DNA of 64,000 nt from contig JAUSNO010000030.1 in the NCBI GenBank assembly GCA_030645915.1, forward strand, positions 124,001 to 188,000, in the 5' to 3' direction. The position numbers were made by a program, and so were the translations under genes. Shown piece after piece: positions 56,524 through 64,000 of this stretch. This DNA comes from Undibacterium sp. GTDB lineage: Bacteria > Pseudomonadota > Gammaproteobacteria > Burkholderiales > Burkholderiaceae_D. Below the pieces are notes generated by a model that was given only the letters and a program-made list of their open reading frames with translations, was not told the DNA's origin and did no database searches. How positions within the stretch are numbered: the first letter of the stretch is position 1; each line of letters begins with the position of its first letter.

Positions 56524-56889
56524 CTAGCCAATTACTTTTTTTACTACTTCAGTTAATTTTTGTGGATCAAATGGTTTCACTAGCCAACCATTTGCGCCAG
56601 CCGCTCGGCCCTTTGCCTTCATATCATCACTAGACTCAGTAGTGAGCATCAAAATTGGCACGCGTTGATATGAAGGTAATCCACGTAAAGATTTAATCAA
56701 AGTTAAACCATCCATACGAGGCATATTTTGATCCGTCAATACAAGATCAACCACTTGATTTCGTGCTTTCTCTAATCCATCCTGCCCATCAATTGCTTCG
56801 ATTACCTGATAACCAGCAGCTTTTAAACTAAAGGCTACCATCTGTCTTAGTGAGCCCGAATCGTCTACTGCTAAAATTGTCTTGGCCAT
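56524..56889 (-). CDS. CheY-like single-domain response regulator
   Basis: A 121-residue receiver protein. Acceptor Asp53 in LVLTDQNMPRMDG, with WLVKPFDP at the C-terminal lysine. It resembles CheY of gammaproteobacterial cheY-cheZ pairs less than the CheY encoded after cheB. I chose the third in-frame start, ATG at 56889 (MAKTILAVDD), which has GGAG at good spacing. It sits between a CheZ-motif protein and cheA and may be a phosphate sink or the partner of that protein. Confidence 0.88.
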   Translation of the reverse strand: MAKTILAVDDSGSLRQMVAFSLKAAGYQVIEAIDGQDGLEKARNQVVDLVLTDQNMPRMDGLTLIKSLRGLPSYQRVPILMLTTESSDDMKAKGRAAGANGWLVKPFDPQKLTEVVKKVIG

Positions 56890-56940
56890 CATCACTCCAT
56901 TATGCGAATTAAGGCAATATGCCTATGTTTTATTACAAAA

Positions 56941-57498
56941 TCAGAACAATTCAATATCACCACTGTCCAAATGTTTTTGATTCACTGCTTTTCGTAATAA
57001 ACTTTTCAATTCAATACTCTGAGTTTCCAACCGGGATGTTACCTCTTTCAACAGATTTGAGATTTCGTCAGTCCCGCCATCATGAGGGATTCCATTTCCT
57101 ATTAACTCTAGAGTATTAAGAACTTCTCGCAGACCAGCGCTGCGTTGTACTGTCCGAGAAATGAGCTGACTAGTTAAATCTTGAAATTGCAAGCCAGTCA
57201 CCGCAGAATTAATATGCACTGCAATATCATCCTGAATTGTCTTGAGACGCTCTACATTTGCGGCAGGTGCAACACCAGAAGAAATAAGAAGGTCGATTTC
57301 CTCCTGTTGACTAGAAATTGCTGAATGAAGCGACAAAAAACTATTACCAAGTTTCTCTATAGCCTCAGCAAGAAGAATAGTTGTTTGAACTAAATCCGTT
57401 TCGACTTCAAGCAAGTGCTCAGTTCCATGATCAGAGACCCCGGAAAGCAGTTGTTTGAATTGAGAACCCAACATTTTCTTTTTTAACATCTTAAGCAT
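56941..57498 (-). CDS. CheZ-like helical protein with FQDLTSQ motif
   Basis: A 185-residue, largely helical protein. The segment GLQFQDLTSQLISRTVQR has Asp107 and Gln111 in the same spacing as the catalytic Asp/Gln of CheZ. The C-terminus SGDIELF recalls the hydrophobic/acidic tail by which CheZ docks on CheY, although it is not the same sequence. It is directly upstream of a cheY-like gene and downstream of motB. A role as a second CheY-phosphate phosphatase is an inference. Start: several nearby ATGs (57498, 57489, 57474) could be used. Confidence 0.7.
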   Translation of the reverse strand: MLKMLKKKMLGSQFKQLLSGVSDHGTEHLLEVETDLVQTTILLAEAIEKLGNSFLSLHSAISSQQEEIDLLISSGVAPAANVERLKTIQDDIAVHINSAVTGLQFQDLTSQLISRTVQRSAGLREVLNTLELIGNGIPHDGGTDEISNLLKEVTSRLETQSIELKSLLRKAVNQKHLDSGDIELF

Positions 57499-57538
57499 CC
57501 CAGTTTTCAGTTTGACTCAGTAACTCAAGACTAAATAA

Positions 57539-58468
57539 CTATTTTTTCGCCTCGTCTATCTTCTCGGAGTTAACATCTCCAGAATTCGCAATCTCAATTG
57601 TTCCACCATCTTGAGACGCGGTTTGCTCAGCTTTCTTGTTCATAACAATAATACTAATGCGTCGATTAATTGGATTGAATGGATCGCTTTTATCAAATAA
57701 AACGGATGATGAAAGTCCCACTACTCGCAATACTTTAGTTTCATCCATCCCCCCATAGATCAATTCTCTACGTGAGGCATTAGCTCGATCAGCTGATAGT
57801 TCCCAGTTACTGTAACCTTTTTCGCCACTCCCATAGGGAGATGCGTCTGTATGACCAGAGAGACTGATTCTATTGGGAACATCATTTAAAGCAAGTCCAA
57901 TTTCGTGGAGAATTTCTCTTGTATAAGGCTGAAGATCAGCTTTTGCAGAAGCAAACATCGGTCTATTTTTTTCATCTACCATCTGAATACGCAATCCCTC
58001 TGACGTGATGTCCAATAGAAGCTGCTTTTTATACTGTTTCAAAGTTGGATTCGACTCGATTGCAGCTTCAATTTTTGCCTTCAGCACTTTCAGTCTATCT
58101 GCATCACTTTTTGCCAATGCAGCTTCAGCAGCCTGAAGATTGTAGGTTTTTTTTGCAGCGACAATGTCACCTTTTTTTGTTTGCCCATCTCTCAGAGTTA
58201 AGTCTTTACCACCACCTTTGATAATACTTGAACTATCACCACTCCCATCACCACCGGACATTGCAACTTTTAAAGGTGTTTTAAAATACTCAGCAATTCC
58301 CTGCAAATTTCCTTTCGCATCAGAACCAAGTAACCACATCAAAAGAAAAAAAGCCATCATAGCTGTTACAAAGTCAGCATATGCAATCTTCCATGCTCCA
58401 CCGTGATGTCCGGCAGCCACTTTTTTTACCCGCTTGACTATTATAGGTCTGAGTTCTTCGTTAGCCAT
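57539..58468 (-). CDS. motB: flagellar motor stator protein MotB
   Basis: A 309-residue MotB. The ion-binding Asp32 is in IAYADFVTAMMAFFLLMWLLG, and the OmpA-like peptidoglycan-binding domain has LSGHTDASPYG and NRRISIIVM. The N-terminal PIIVKRVKK is the usual basic leader. It starts 22 bases after motA. Confidence 0.96.
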   Translation of the reverse strand: MANEELRPIIVKRVKKVAAGHHGGAWKIAYADFVTAMMAFFLLMWLLGSDAKGNLQGIAEYFKTPLKVAMSGGDGSGDSSSIIKGGGKDLTLRDGQTKKGDIVAAKKTYNLQAAEAALAKSDADRLKVLKAKIEAAIESNPTLKQYKKQLLLDITSEGLRIQMVDEKNRPMFASAKADLQPYTREILHEIGLALNDVPNRISLSGHTDASPYGSGEKGYSNWELSADRANASRRELIYGGMDETKVLRVVGLSSSVLFDKSDPFNPINRRISIIVMNKKAEQTASQDGGTIEIANSGDVNSEKIDEAKK

Positions 58469-58490
58469 ATCCGTATTTCATCAAATGTTT

Positions 58491-59351
58491 CTATTTGGAT
58501 TTTGATTGTTTAATATGGTCTTCCAACTCAGTGAAAGTAGGTCGCTCCGTTGAATAAAGAACCTTCCGGCCAAACTCAACAGCAAGAGCTGGAGCATACC
58601 CATTTAAACTTGCAAGCAAAGTTACTTTAATACATTGAAATGTTTTTGATGACTCATCTAACTGCTGCTCCATTAGACTCGATAAGGGACCAACAAAACC
58701 GTAGGCTAACAAAATACCTAAAAAAGTCCCTACTAGTGCATGGGCAATCAAAATACCCAATTCCGCAGGCGGGATTCCTACAGACTCCATCGTATGTACC
58801 ACCCCCATTACCGCAGCAACTATACCAAATGCTGGTAATCCGTCGCCAAGCTTTGCAATAAAATGAGCGGGTATCGCCCCCTCGTGATGATGTGTATCCA
58901 ACTCATTATCCATAAGGTTTTCAATTTGAAATGCATCCATATTTCCTGAAACCATTAACCTCAAGTAGTCACTAATAAACTCCATCATGTGATGGTCAGT
59001 AACAATTAAGGGATATTTACTAAATAATGGACTTTCCTCCGGCTTTTCAATATCCCCCTCTATGGACATCAATCCCTCTTTACGAACCTTGGTCAACACA
59101 TCAAAAAGCATGGTCATTAGCTCCATATAAAGAGCTTTTGTATACTTTGAGCCTTTAAGCACGCTCGGCAAGGCCTTTAAAGATGCCTTAAGGGTTTTTG
59201 CACTATTACCGACCATGGATGCACCAACAGCAGCCCCTCCAATCATTAACAGTTCCAAAGGCTGAAACAAAACGGCAAGATGCCCGCCAGACATAACGAA
59301 TCCGCCAAAAACAGATCCCATAACAACGATATAGCCAACGATGACTAACAC
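58491..59351 (-). CDS. motA: flagellar motor stator protein MotA
   Basis: A 286-residue MotA with four membrane helices. GTG at 59351 gives VLVIVGYIVVMGSVFGG, which lines up with the E. coli start MLILLGYLVVLG and has AGGAG eight bases upstream; a TTG two codons earlier is less likely. GDGLPAFGIVAAVMGVVHTM and the FLGILLAYGFVGPL helix are conserved channel segments. Proton- or sodium-driven cannot be decided here. Confidence 0.95.
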   Translation of the reverse strand: MLVIVGYIVVMGSVFGGFVMSGGHLAVLFQPLELLMIGGAAVGASMVGNSAKTLKASLKALPSVLKGSKYTKALYMELMTMLFDVLTKVRKEGLMSIEGDIEKPEESPLFSKYPLIVTDHHMMEFISDYLRLMVSGNMDAFQIENLMDNELDTHHHEGAIPAHFIAKLGDGLPAFGIVAAVMGVVHTMESVGIPPAELGILIAHALVGTFLGILLAYGFVGPLSSLMEQQLDESSKTFQCIKVTLLASLNGYAPALAVEFGRKVLYSTERPTFTELEDHIKQSKSK

Positions 59352-59489
59352 GGGCAAGACTCCTCAGGATGACCTAAACATTAGAAACGAAAAGCACTTA
59401 AAACAATCGAAAATTAAAGAATATCAACATCAGACTTCAAAATCGATTCAGTCTCAAATATTGCTCGCAGAAACATATTTCAAATTCCA

Positions 59490-60290
59490 TTATATGCGCC
59501 ATAAGTAAAGAATAGGATCGTTTACCTTCAAATTAAAGTACAAATCTGGCTTAACATTTGGAATGATAAATTCATAACTAAGCAATATTGATCCAGCGCG
59601 CATTTCGCTCTTAGCTTTCATCCAAAGATCGGGCATGGCTGCGGGAGATAAATAAGCAAAGACTACGTCATACCCATTAAAGTTGATATTTCCATAATTT
59701 CCAAATGTAAATTGTACTTTATCCCTAAAAAATTTACATCTCAGAACACTAATTATCCAAGGAAGGGGAGCAATTTCAATTCCAAAAAAACAGCTATTTT
59801 TTTTAACTCTAGATAATTCTATTAATAGCCCACCGAGTCCACTACCAACATCAATAAAATTTATCGACTTCTCTGATGGCAATAAATCCAAAATAGTTGG
59901 CAACAAAGATGCCTTTGAAGGGTAGTAAGGAACTTGAGTACGAAAAGTCGACCAATAGACGAGCGCAAAGAAAATAAATGCACTTAGATAATAATAAGAT
60001 GGAAGTTCAGAAAAAACGAAAAAAATAATCAGCAGTGGGAATAAGAATTGAATTGGCCACCACCACCAATCAGCATCAAATAAAAAAGAAAAAAAGGCTG
60101 CCATGGCAGCCTGAGTAAAAACGAAAATATATATTGGGAACGACCATAAAAAATCAAAACTTGCAAGAATAGACCACGACAAACAGAATAAAAACGACAT
60201 AATCTGCAGAAATAACGCGAGCACCGCGGGTGGCATTATTGAATTAGCTAGACTTTCCTGATTGTTTTCAAAGTTACTCTTTAATTTCAT
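59490..60290 (-). CDS. membrane-anchored SAM methyltransferase-like protein
   Basis: A 266-residue protein of two parts. Residues about 18-115 form four hydrophobic helices with a striking FDADWWWWPI loop. The rest is a class I methyltransferase fold: motif I INFIDVGSGLGGLLIEL, acidic motif II FFGIEIAP, and NGYDVVFAYLSPAAMPDLW. The soluble half recalls small lysine methyltransferases with a YLSP block, but that is only a resemblance. It lies 22 bases from flhC and 138 from motA, in the middle of the flagellar regulon. The target is unknown; flagellin, stator or receptor are possible. ATG at 60290 is preferred to a TTG two codons upstream. Confidence 0.7.
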   Translation of the reverse strand: MKLKSNFENNQESLANSIMPPAVLALFLQIMSFLFCLSWSILASFDFLWSFPIYIFVFTQAAMAAFFSFLFDADWWWWPIQFLFPLLIIFFVFSELPSYYYLSAFIFFALVYWSTFRTQVPYYPSKASLLPTILDLLPSEKSINFIDVGSGLGGLLIELSRVKKNSCFFGIEIAPLPWIISVLRCKFFRDKVQFTFGNYGNINFNGYDVVFAYLSPAAMPDLWMKAKSEMRAGSILLSYEFIIPNVKPDLYFNLKVNDPILYLWRI

Positions 60291-60318
60291 GTTCAAAAGT
60301 ACGCCATTTTTTTACTTA

Positions 60319-60873
60319 TTATGCGACTAAAGCTAGCGACAACTCCATTTCCCTATGTTTTTTCGTCTTACCAGCACGTGATGGCACATGACATAAACCA
60401 CATGCATAATGATCGTGTAAATCTAACCTATGAGCAACAAATTGCCCACCACATTTATTGCATTTTGCAAAAGTTAACATTTTTCCGTCGAAAAATCTAA
60501 CTAAAGTCCAGGCGCGAGTTAAAGAAAGTACAGGTTCTTCGTTTACAGAAACAGGAACTTGCTCTAAGTAAAGTCTATACGCCTTTACAACTGTTTCTAT
60601 ACCTGTAACACCTGCATGTTTCTGTAAATATTTATGAATATTCATAAATAAAGAGGAGTGAATATTAGGCTGCCAAGTGATAAACCAGTCTGTTGAAAAT
60701 GGCAACATTCCTTTTGGAGGGGAAACACCTTTAAGCTCTTTGTATATTTTAAGTAGACGTTCACGAGAGAGAGACGTCTCAGATTCTAGAAGTTGTAATC
60801 GTGCACCTAAATTAACAAGATCGATTGCCAATTGAATTTCATGCGCTTCATTTACTACGCTTTTAGTTGCCAT
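60319..60873 (-). CDS. flhC: flagellar master regulator subunit FlhC
   Basis: A 184-residue FlhC, start MATKSVVNEAHEIQLA. Four cysteines for zinc are in CNKCGGQFVAHRLDLHDHYACGLC (given here as CNKCGGQF and YACGLC). With FlhD it forms the D4C2 activator of early flagellar promoters. ATG at 60873 is set by AGGTGG five bases upstream. It lies 41 bases after flhD. Confidence 0.96.
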   Translation of the reverse strand: MATKSVVNEAHEIQLAIDLVNLGARLQLLESETSLSRERLLKIYKELKGVSPPKGMLPFSTDWFITWQPNIHSSLFMNIHKYLQKHAGVTGIETVVKAYRLYLEQVPVSVNEEPVLSLTRAWTLVRFFDGKMLTFAKCNKCGGQFVAHRLDLHDHYACGLCHVPSRAGKTKKHREMELSLALVA

Positions 60874-60914
60874 GTTCGCCACCTATAAATGTCAAAATAT
60901 TAAAAAGGTGGCGC

Positions 60915-61232
60915 TTAATTTATTTCTTCAACGGCTTGACCCGCCATCAAAATAGCAGCATGAGAATGAGCAAGAGCACGCTCTTTATTATAATTTGTGA
61001 GCATGCACAAGATAGAACTATCCTCAAAACGGAATCTTGCCAACATCATATTTGATCCAGCCAGTTTCAAAATTTGTGAATTGTTTAGACCTTCAATAAG
61101 GTCAGCAATTTCTTTGCCAATGCCAAGACGAAAAATTGCAGTTGCCTTATCGGCACGAATCATTTGCTGAGCAAGCATCAGGTAACTTAAGTTAGCATCA
61201 CGAATTTCGGCCATCATATCGTTTGGTGTCAT
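60915..61232 (-). CDS. flhD: flagellar master regulator subunit FlhD
   Basis: A 105-residue FlhD: EIRDANLSYLMLAQQMIRAD and RLGIGKEIADLIEGL are the conserved helices. The ATG at 61232 has GGAGGG seven bases upstream; the frame is open to 61265 but without a site. Transcription comes from a long AT-rich leader that contains a consensus sigma-28 promoter. Confidence 0.96.
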   Translation of the reverse strand: MTPNDMMAEIRDANLSYLMLAQQMIRADKATAIFRLGIGKEIADLIEGLNNSQILKLAGSNMMLARFRFEDSSILCMLTNYNKERALAHSHAAILMAGQAVEEIN

Positions 61233-61798
61233 TATCCTACCCTCCATCCTGTTTAACCTGGCCAAACTGCGTTGCCAGTGAGATACATTGTGGGACTATA
61301 GAAAATACCGATGTATAGGTGGAGTTCGGGATTTAACTTAAGAAAATAACGATATTACCAATAGGAATTTATCCTACAAGCAAATAATTGACATCCGCAA
61401 AAAAATATTTTTACGGAATTTGATTTTTTTAAAATTTCACAAAAAAATAAAGCACTTAAAAATCATATACTTAACTACAAATAAAATTAAGAAAAAAATT
61501 CTATATTTTGTTATCGGCAGTAAAAACAAAAACTTTAGGCTTTGAGAAAAAAATATTTAAAAACATTTCCTACAAATCTATATCGTCAATTTATTGAGAA
61601 ACTTTAACGAAATAATCAAAAATATTAAAAAATATTGAAAATGAACAACAAAATGAGTTTAAAACGGCAACAAAAAATCTAATCCTGATGTTCATATCAA
61701 GGAAAAAATATTTTGATTCGTTTAATGTTGAGGAAGTTTTTGGAAAAATTGAAGACAAGAATTTAAATTGCCGATATGAAAATTCAATTCAACAGAAC
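61233..61798. other. AT-rich leader and promoter region of flhDC
   Basis: A 566-base gap with no credible gene, very rich in A and T with many A and T runs. It holds the sigma-28 site at 61511-61537 and an imperfect hairpin at about 61394-61416 (CCGCAAAAA and TTTTTACGG). A sequence of this kind is a good target for an H-NS/MvaT-like silencer and for several regulators, as known for flhDC in enterobacteria. I could not define a sigma-70 promoter. Confidence 0.6.
61511..61537 (-). promoter_or_regulatory. consensus sigma-28 (FliA) promoter facing flhDC
   Basis: On the minus strand TAAAGTTT (61537-61530), an 11-base spacer, and GCCGATAA (61518-61511) match the FliA consensus at all 16 positions with ideal spacing. 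It points toward flhD, whose ATG is about 270 bases downstream, with no other gene between. It is the best match among the sites found in the window. Confidence 0.88.
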
Positions 61799-62527
61799 CT
61801 AATTTTCTACACTATTCAATCGCCAGATGGCGTTACCATTAGTTTCTTTATCAAGGCCTGATATCAATATATTATGAGCATTCACTTCTAAATTTGTTGC
61901 TGATAATAAAGAGATGTGATGCAACGTGACGTCAGACGTGACTACTTGCGCCATACTACTAACCTGTTCATGTTCTTCTATTTCGATAGAAAAACTATTT
62001 TGTCCTCGAGACATGGCCAAAAAAACATCTGCTAATAACTCAGCATCGAGTAATGCACCGTGCAATTTTCTATGAGAATTAGATACATCATAACGATCAC
62101 AAAGAGCATCAAGTGAATTCCGCTTTCCTGGATGCAATTCTTTAGCCTGTATCAGGGTATCAGTAACGCCTGTTACATGCTCACCACACAAAGGAAAATT
62201 AAGACGAGAAAATTCCGCATTTAAAAAACCAATATCAAATGGTGCATTGTGAATCACAAGCTCAGAGCCGCAAATATATTCAATAAATTCTTCAATAATC
62301 TCTGAAAATTTTGGTTTATCGGATAAAAATTCAGTTGTTAAACCGTGAACCGCCAAAGCTCCCTCTTCGGAATCTCGCTCAGGGTTGATATAACAATGAA
62401 AATTATTCCCTGTCAACTTTCGATTTATTAATTCTACACAACCAATTTCAATAATTCTATTGCCTAGCTTGGGATTGAGACCCGTCGTTTCTGTATCAAG
62501 AACTATTTGTCTTTTCATTGCATTCAT
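61799..62527 (-). CDS. dnaQ: DNA polymerase III epsilon subunit (DEDDh exonuclease)
   Basis: A 242-residue proofreading exonuclease. ExoI DTETTG (Asp11, Glu13), ExoII NAPFDIGFLNAEF and ExoIII with HGALLDAELLADVF (His and Asp) are all present. It corrects replication errors as part of the polymerase III core. A second ATG at 62518 (MKRQIVLDTETTG) matches the usual start. The last about 60 residues contain a short, weakly conserved tail where polymerase-binding normally occurs. It follows tilS by 18 bases. Confidence 0.95.
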   Translation of the reverse strand: MNAMKRQIVLDTETTGLNPKLGNRIIEIGCVELINRKLTGNNFHCYINPERDSEEGALAVHGLTTEFLSDKPKFSEIIEEFIEYICGSELVIHNAPFDIGFLNAEFSRLNFPLCGEHVTGVTDTLIQAKELHPGKRNSLDALCDRYDVSNSHRKLHGALLDAELLADVFLAMSRGQNSFSIEIEEHEQVSSMAQVVTSDVTLHHISLLSATNLEVNAHNILISGLDKETNGNAIWRLNSVEN

Positions 62528-62545
62528 ATCATATTGTCATGGATA

Positions 62546-63943
62546 TTAGATTTCGGCTTGCCATCTAATATTGATTAAATCGGTTCGTCCTTCTTGACAA
62601 AATGATGCCTCCGTACCGACTAACGATGCGTGCAATAGTTTTTCATCAGCACATAAAATTGGGAGGCGCGACCGTTGCCAGAAAGGGATTTTCAATGTTT
62701 GAAAATGACTTTTAATATCGCGTGTAGGTCTATTTGCAGCCAATCTCAAGCGTTCACCTCCCTGACGCGGGCGCAGGCTCAGTTTTTGCTTTTGCAACCA
62801 TAAAGCATCAACCCCGAAACACGATCTTTCAAAATGTAAGCTTCCGTAAAATTGTGGAAAATGCATAACCGGGTCCCCATTCCATGCAAACTCAATTGGA
62901 ATAATCATTTCAGCATCCTTTAGTTGCTGAAACTCGGCCATAATTTTATTTTTATAACGATGAATTTGAATGCCATCATGATGAATCGTGATTCTGGCAT
63001 CATCGCGCGCTTCAAAAAGCTGCTTTCTCATCTCTGACAATCTTGCGGTTGACGGCATGCGTACTTGCAACGATGAAAGCCAAAATCGCAGCACATTATC
63101 AACTCGCTCATGACTCAAATTACGCATTTGAACTAGATCTAATCCATCATCGATTAAGAATTTTGCCAAATCTAATTGGGCAAGCTCATTTAGCAATTTT
63201 TTTGCCGACTGCATATGTTGGGCACTTCTTACAACGCGCTCTGCATAACTATGAGATATTCGGGATAACATCGGCATAACTTGAAGACGCAGTGCATTTC
63301 TTGCAAACTTAGAATCTAAGTTCGACTCATCCTCAACAAAAACCATTTTATTTTTTGTAGCATGATCAACTAAGGCTTGCTTGGACTGATTCAGTAAAGG
63401 TCTGGCCAACAATACATCACTATTTCCGAGTAATCCTGGTGCGTAATGAAACAAATCCATTCCCGACAGTCCTGCAACACCAGAACCTCTGAGTAGCTGC
63501 AATAAAACTGTCTCAGCTTGATCATCCTGGTGATGTCCGGTTAAAATCAAAGCCAATTGTTTTTCAGCACAAAGTCCCCCTAAGGCGCGATAACGCTCAT
63601 CCCGTGCAGCAGCTTCAACGCCAAGCTTTCCAACTTTATTGACGTCAACTTTAATGGCTGAAAAAGCAATTTTTTCTTCCTTGCAAAACGACTGGCAGTG
63701 CACTAGCCAATTGTCCGCATTCAAGCTCAGCCCATGATGAATATGAAAGGCAAAGACGGGTAGACTTCTTTCGCGTGCGAAATCTATGGTAAGCATTAAT
63801 AAGACAGTTGAATCCAAACCACCGCTGTAAGCAACGGCGATTCCATTTTGAATGTTTGCGTGAACCCGATCTGCAATAATCGCAGACAGCACATCCGAGA
63901 AATGCCTTTTCAGCACACTGTCTATTTGCCCCAAAGTAATCAC
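62546..63943 (-). CDS. tilS: tRNA(Ile)-lysidine synthase
   Basis: A 465-residue TilS. The PP-loop ATPase motif SGGLDST is at residues 40-46, and GHHQDDQAETVLLQLLRGSG is the second conserved block; a C-terminal TilS domain (LRLAANRPTRDIKSHFQ) completes it. It turns the CAU anticodon of tRNA-Ile2 into lysidine-AU. The start is GTG at 63943, overlapping the accA stop by four bases (GTGA). Confidence 0.96.
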   Translation of the reverse strand: MITLGQIDSVLKRHFSDVLSAIIADRVHANIQNGIAVAYSGGLDSTVLLMLTIDFARERSLPVFAFHIHHGLSLNADNWLVHCQSFCKEEKIAFSAIKVDVNKVGKLGVEAAARDERYRALGGLCAEKQLALILTGHHQDDQAETVLLQLLRGSGVAGLSGMDLFHYAPGLLGNSDVLLARPLLNQSKQALVDHATKNKMVFVEDESNLDSKFARNALRLQVMPMLSRISHSYAERVVRSAQHMQSAKKLLNELAQLDLAKFLIDDGLDLVQMRNLSHERVDNVLRFWLSSLQVRMPSTARLSEMRKQLFEARDDARITIHHDGIQIHRYKNKIMAEFQQLKDAEMIIPIEFAWNGDPVMHFPQFYGSLHFERSCFGVDALWLQKQKLSLRPRQGGERLRLAANRPTRDIKSHFQTLKIPFWQRSRLPILCADEKLLHASLVGTEASFCQEGRTDLINIRWQAEI

Positions 63944-64000
63944 TCAGCTAATCGAGTTTCCTTGAATTTGCCATAGCTCATCAATTTTTCGTGTCGAGCA
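63940..64000 (-). CDS. accA: acetyl-CoA carboxylase alpha subunit, C-terminus (partial)
   Basis: The last 61 bases on the minus strand read ARHEKLMSYGKFKETRLAE followed by a TGA stop at 63942-63940. RHEKLMSYGKFKE is the typical end of AccA, and accA-tilS is a known betaproteobacterial gene order. The rest of the gene lies outside the window. Four-base overlap with tilS indicates a shared transcript. Confidence 0.85.
   Translation of the reverse strand, partial: ARHEKLMSYGKFKETRLAE

Noticed and set aside
61394-61416. Terminator in the flhDC leader
   Set aside because: The stem is made mainly of A-T pairs with a G-T wobble and no T run follows on the minus strand.
38500-61800. AT-rich flagellar/chemotaxis block as a genomic island
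   Set aside because: No integrase, tRNA end or direct repeats, and it contains the organism's main flagellar genes in a conserved order, so recent transfer is not supported.
1-64000. tRNA, rRNA, CRISPR array, prophage or insertion sequence
   Set aside because: No cloverleaf with conserved T-loop, no regularly spaced repeats and no transposase, integrase or phage structural gene was recognised.

Overview
The window reads as a chromosomal segment of a motile, polyhydroxyalkanoate-forming betaproteobacterium, most probably Burkholderiales/Oxalobacteraceae. The basis is gene order and protein style: phaC-phaB with phaR and rimO beside them, rluD divergent from bamD, msrB-yciB-bolA-ppiC next to purL, flgB-L in one run with flgA and flgMN divergent, flhDC-motAB-che-flhBAF-flhG-fliA, and accA-tilS at the right edge. 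No phage, integrase, insertion sequence, tRNA, rRNA or CRISPR array was seen. Most genes lie on the minus strand. The genus is an inference that 16S or marker genes outside the window would have to confirm.

Layout. 1-4355: the promoter-proximal part of an aryl-polyene/xanthomonadin-like lipid cluster (ketosynthase-like protein, acyltransferase, two acyl carrier proteins, membrane protein, AMP-ligase fused to a hotdog dehydratase), cut by the left edge. 4.7-15.3 kb: housekeeping genes and PHA granule genes (metC, rimO, phaR, phaB, phaC, pgeF, rluD, bamD, yaaA, an orphan PIN protein). 15.5-18.0 kb: a detached cheZ-cheA pair. 18.2-26.0 kb: selO, msrB, yciB, bolA, a parvulin and the large purL. 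26.4-39.4 kb: flagellar rod, hook, ring and chaperone genes flgL to flgN. 39.5-61.2 kb: motD, motC, fliA, flhG, flhF, flhA, flhB, an HDOD protein, a complete chemotaxis set, motB, motA, a membrane methyltransferase, flhC and flhD. 61.8-64.0 kb: dnaQ, tilS and the end of accA.

How it works together. FlhDC should switch on the flg and flh operons; FliA (sigma-28), held back by FlgM, then drives late genes. Three sites match the sigma-28 consensus closely: in front of flgM, in front of flgK and, unexpectedly, about 270 bases in front of flhD, which would let the late sigma factor feed back on the master regulator. The locus encodes two stator pairs (MotAB and MotCD), two CheA, two CheY and two CheZ-motif proteins. 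FlhG keeps its FlhF-contacting motif but has lost a recognisable P-loop.

Other points of interest are a family of three 70-base inverted repeats, each placed just downstream of a minus-strand gene; a perfect 20-base palindrome between flgB and flgA; a tandem repeat in FlgK; and a membrane-anchored methyltransferase inside the flhDC-motAB run. Base composition drops sharply at the flgA/flgM boundary.
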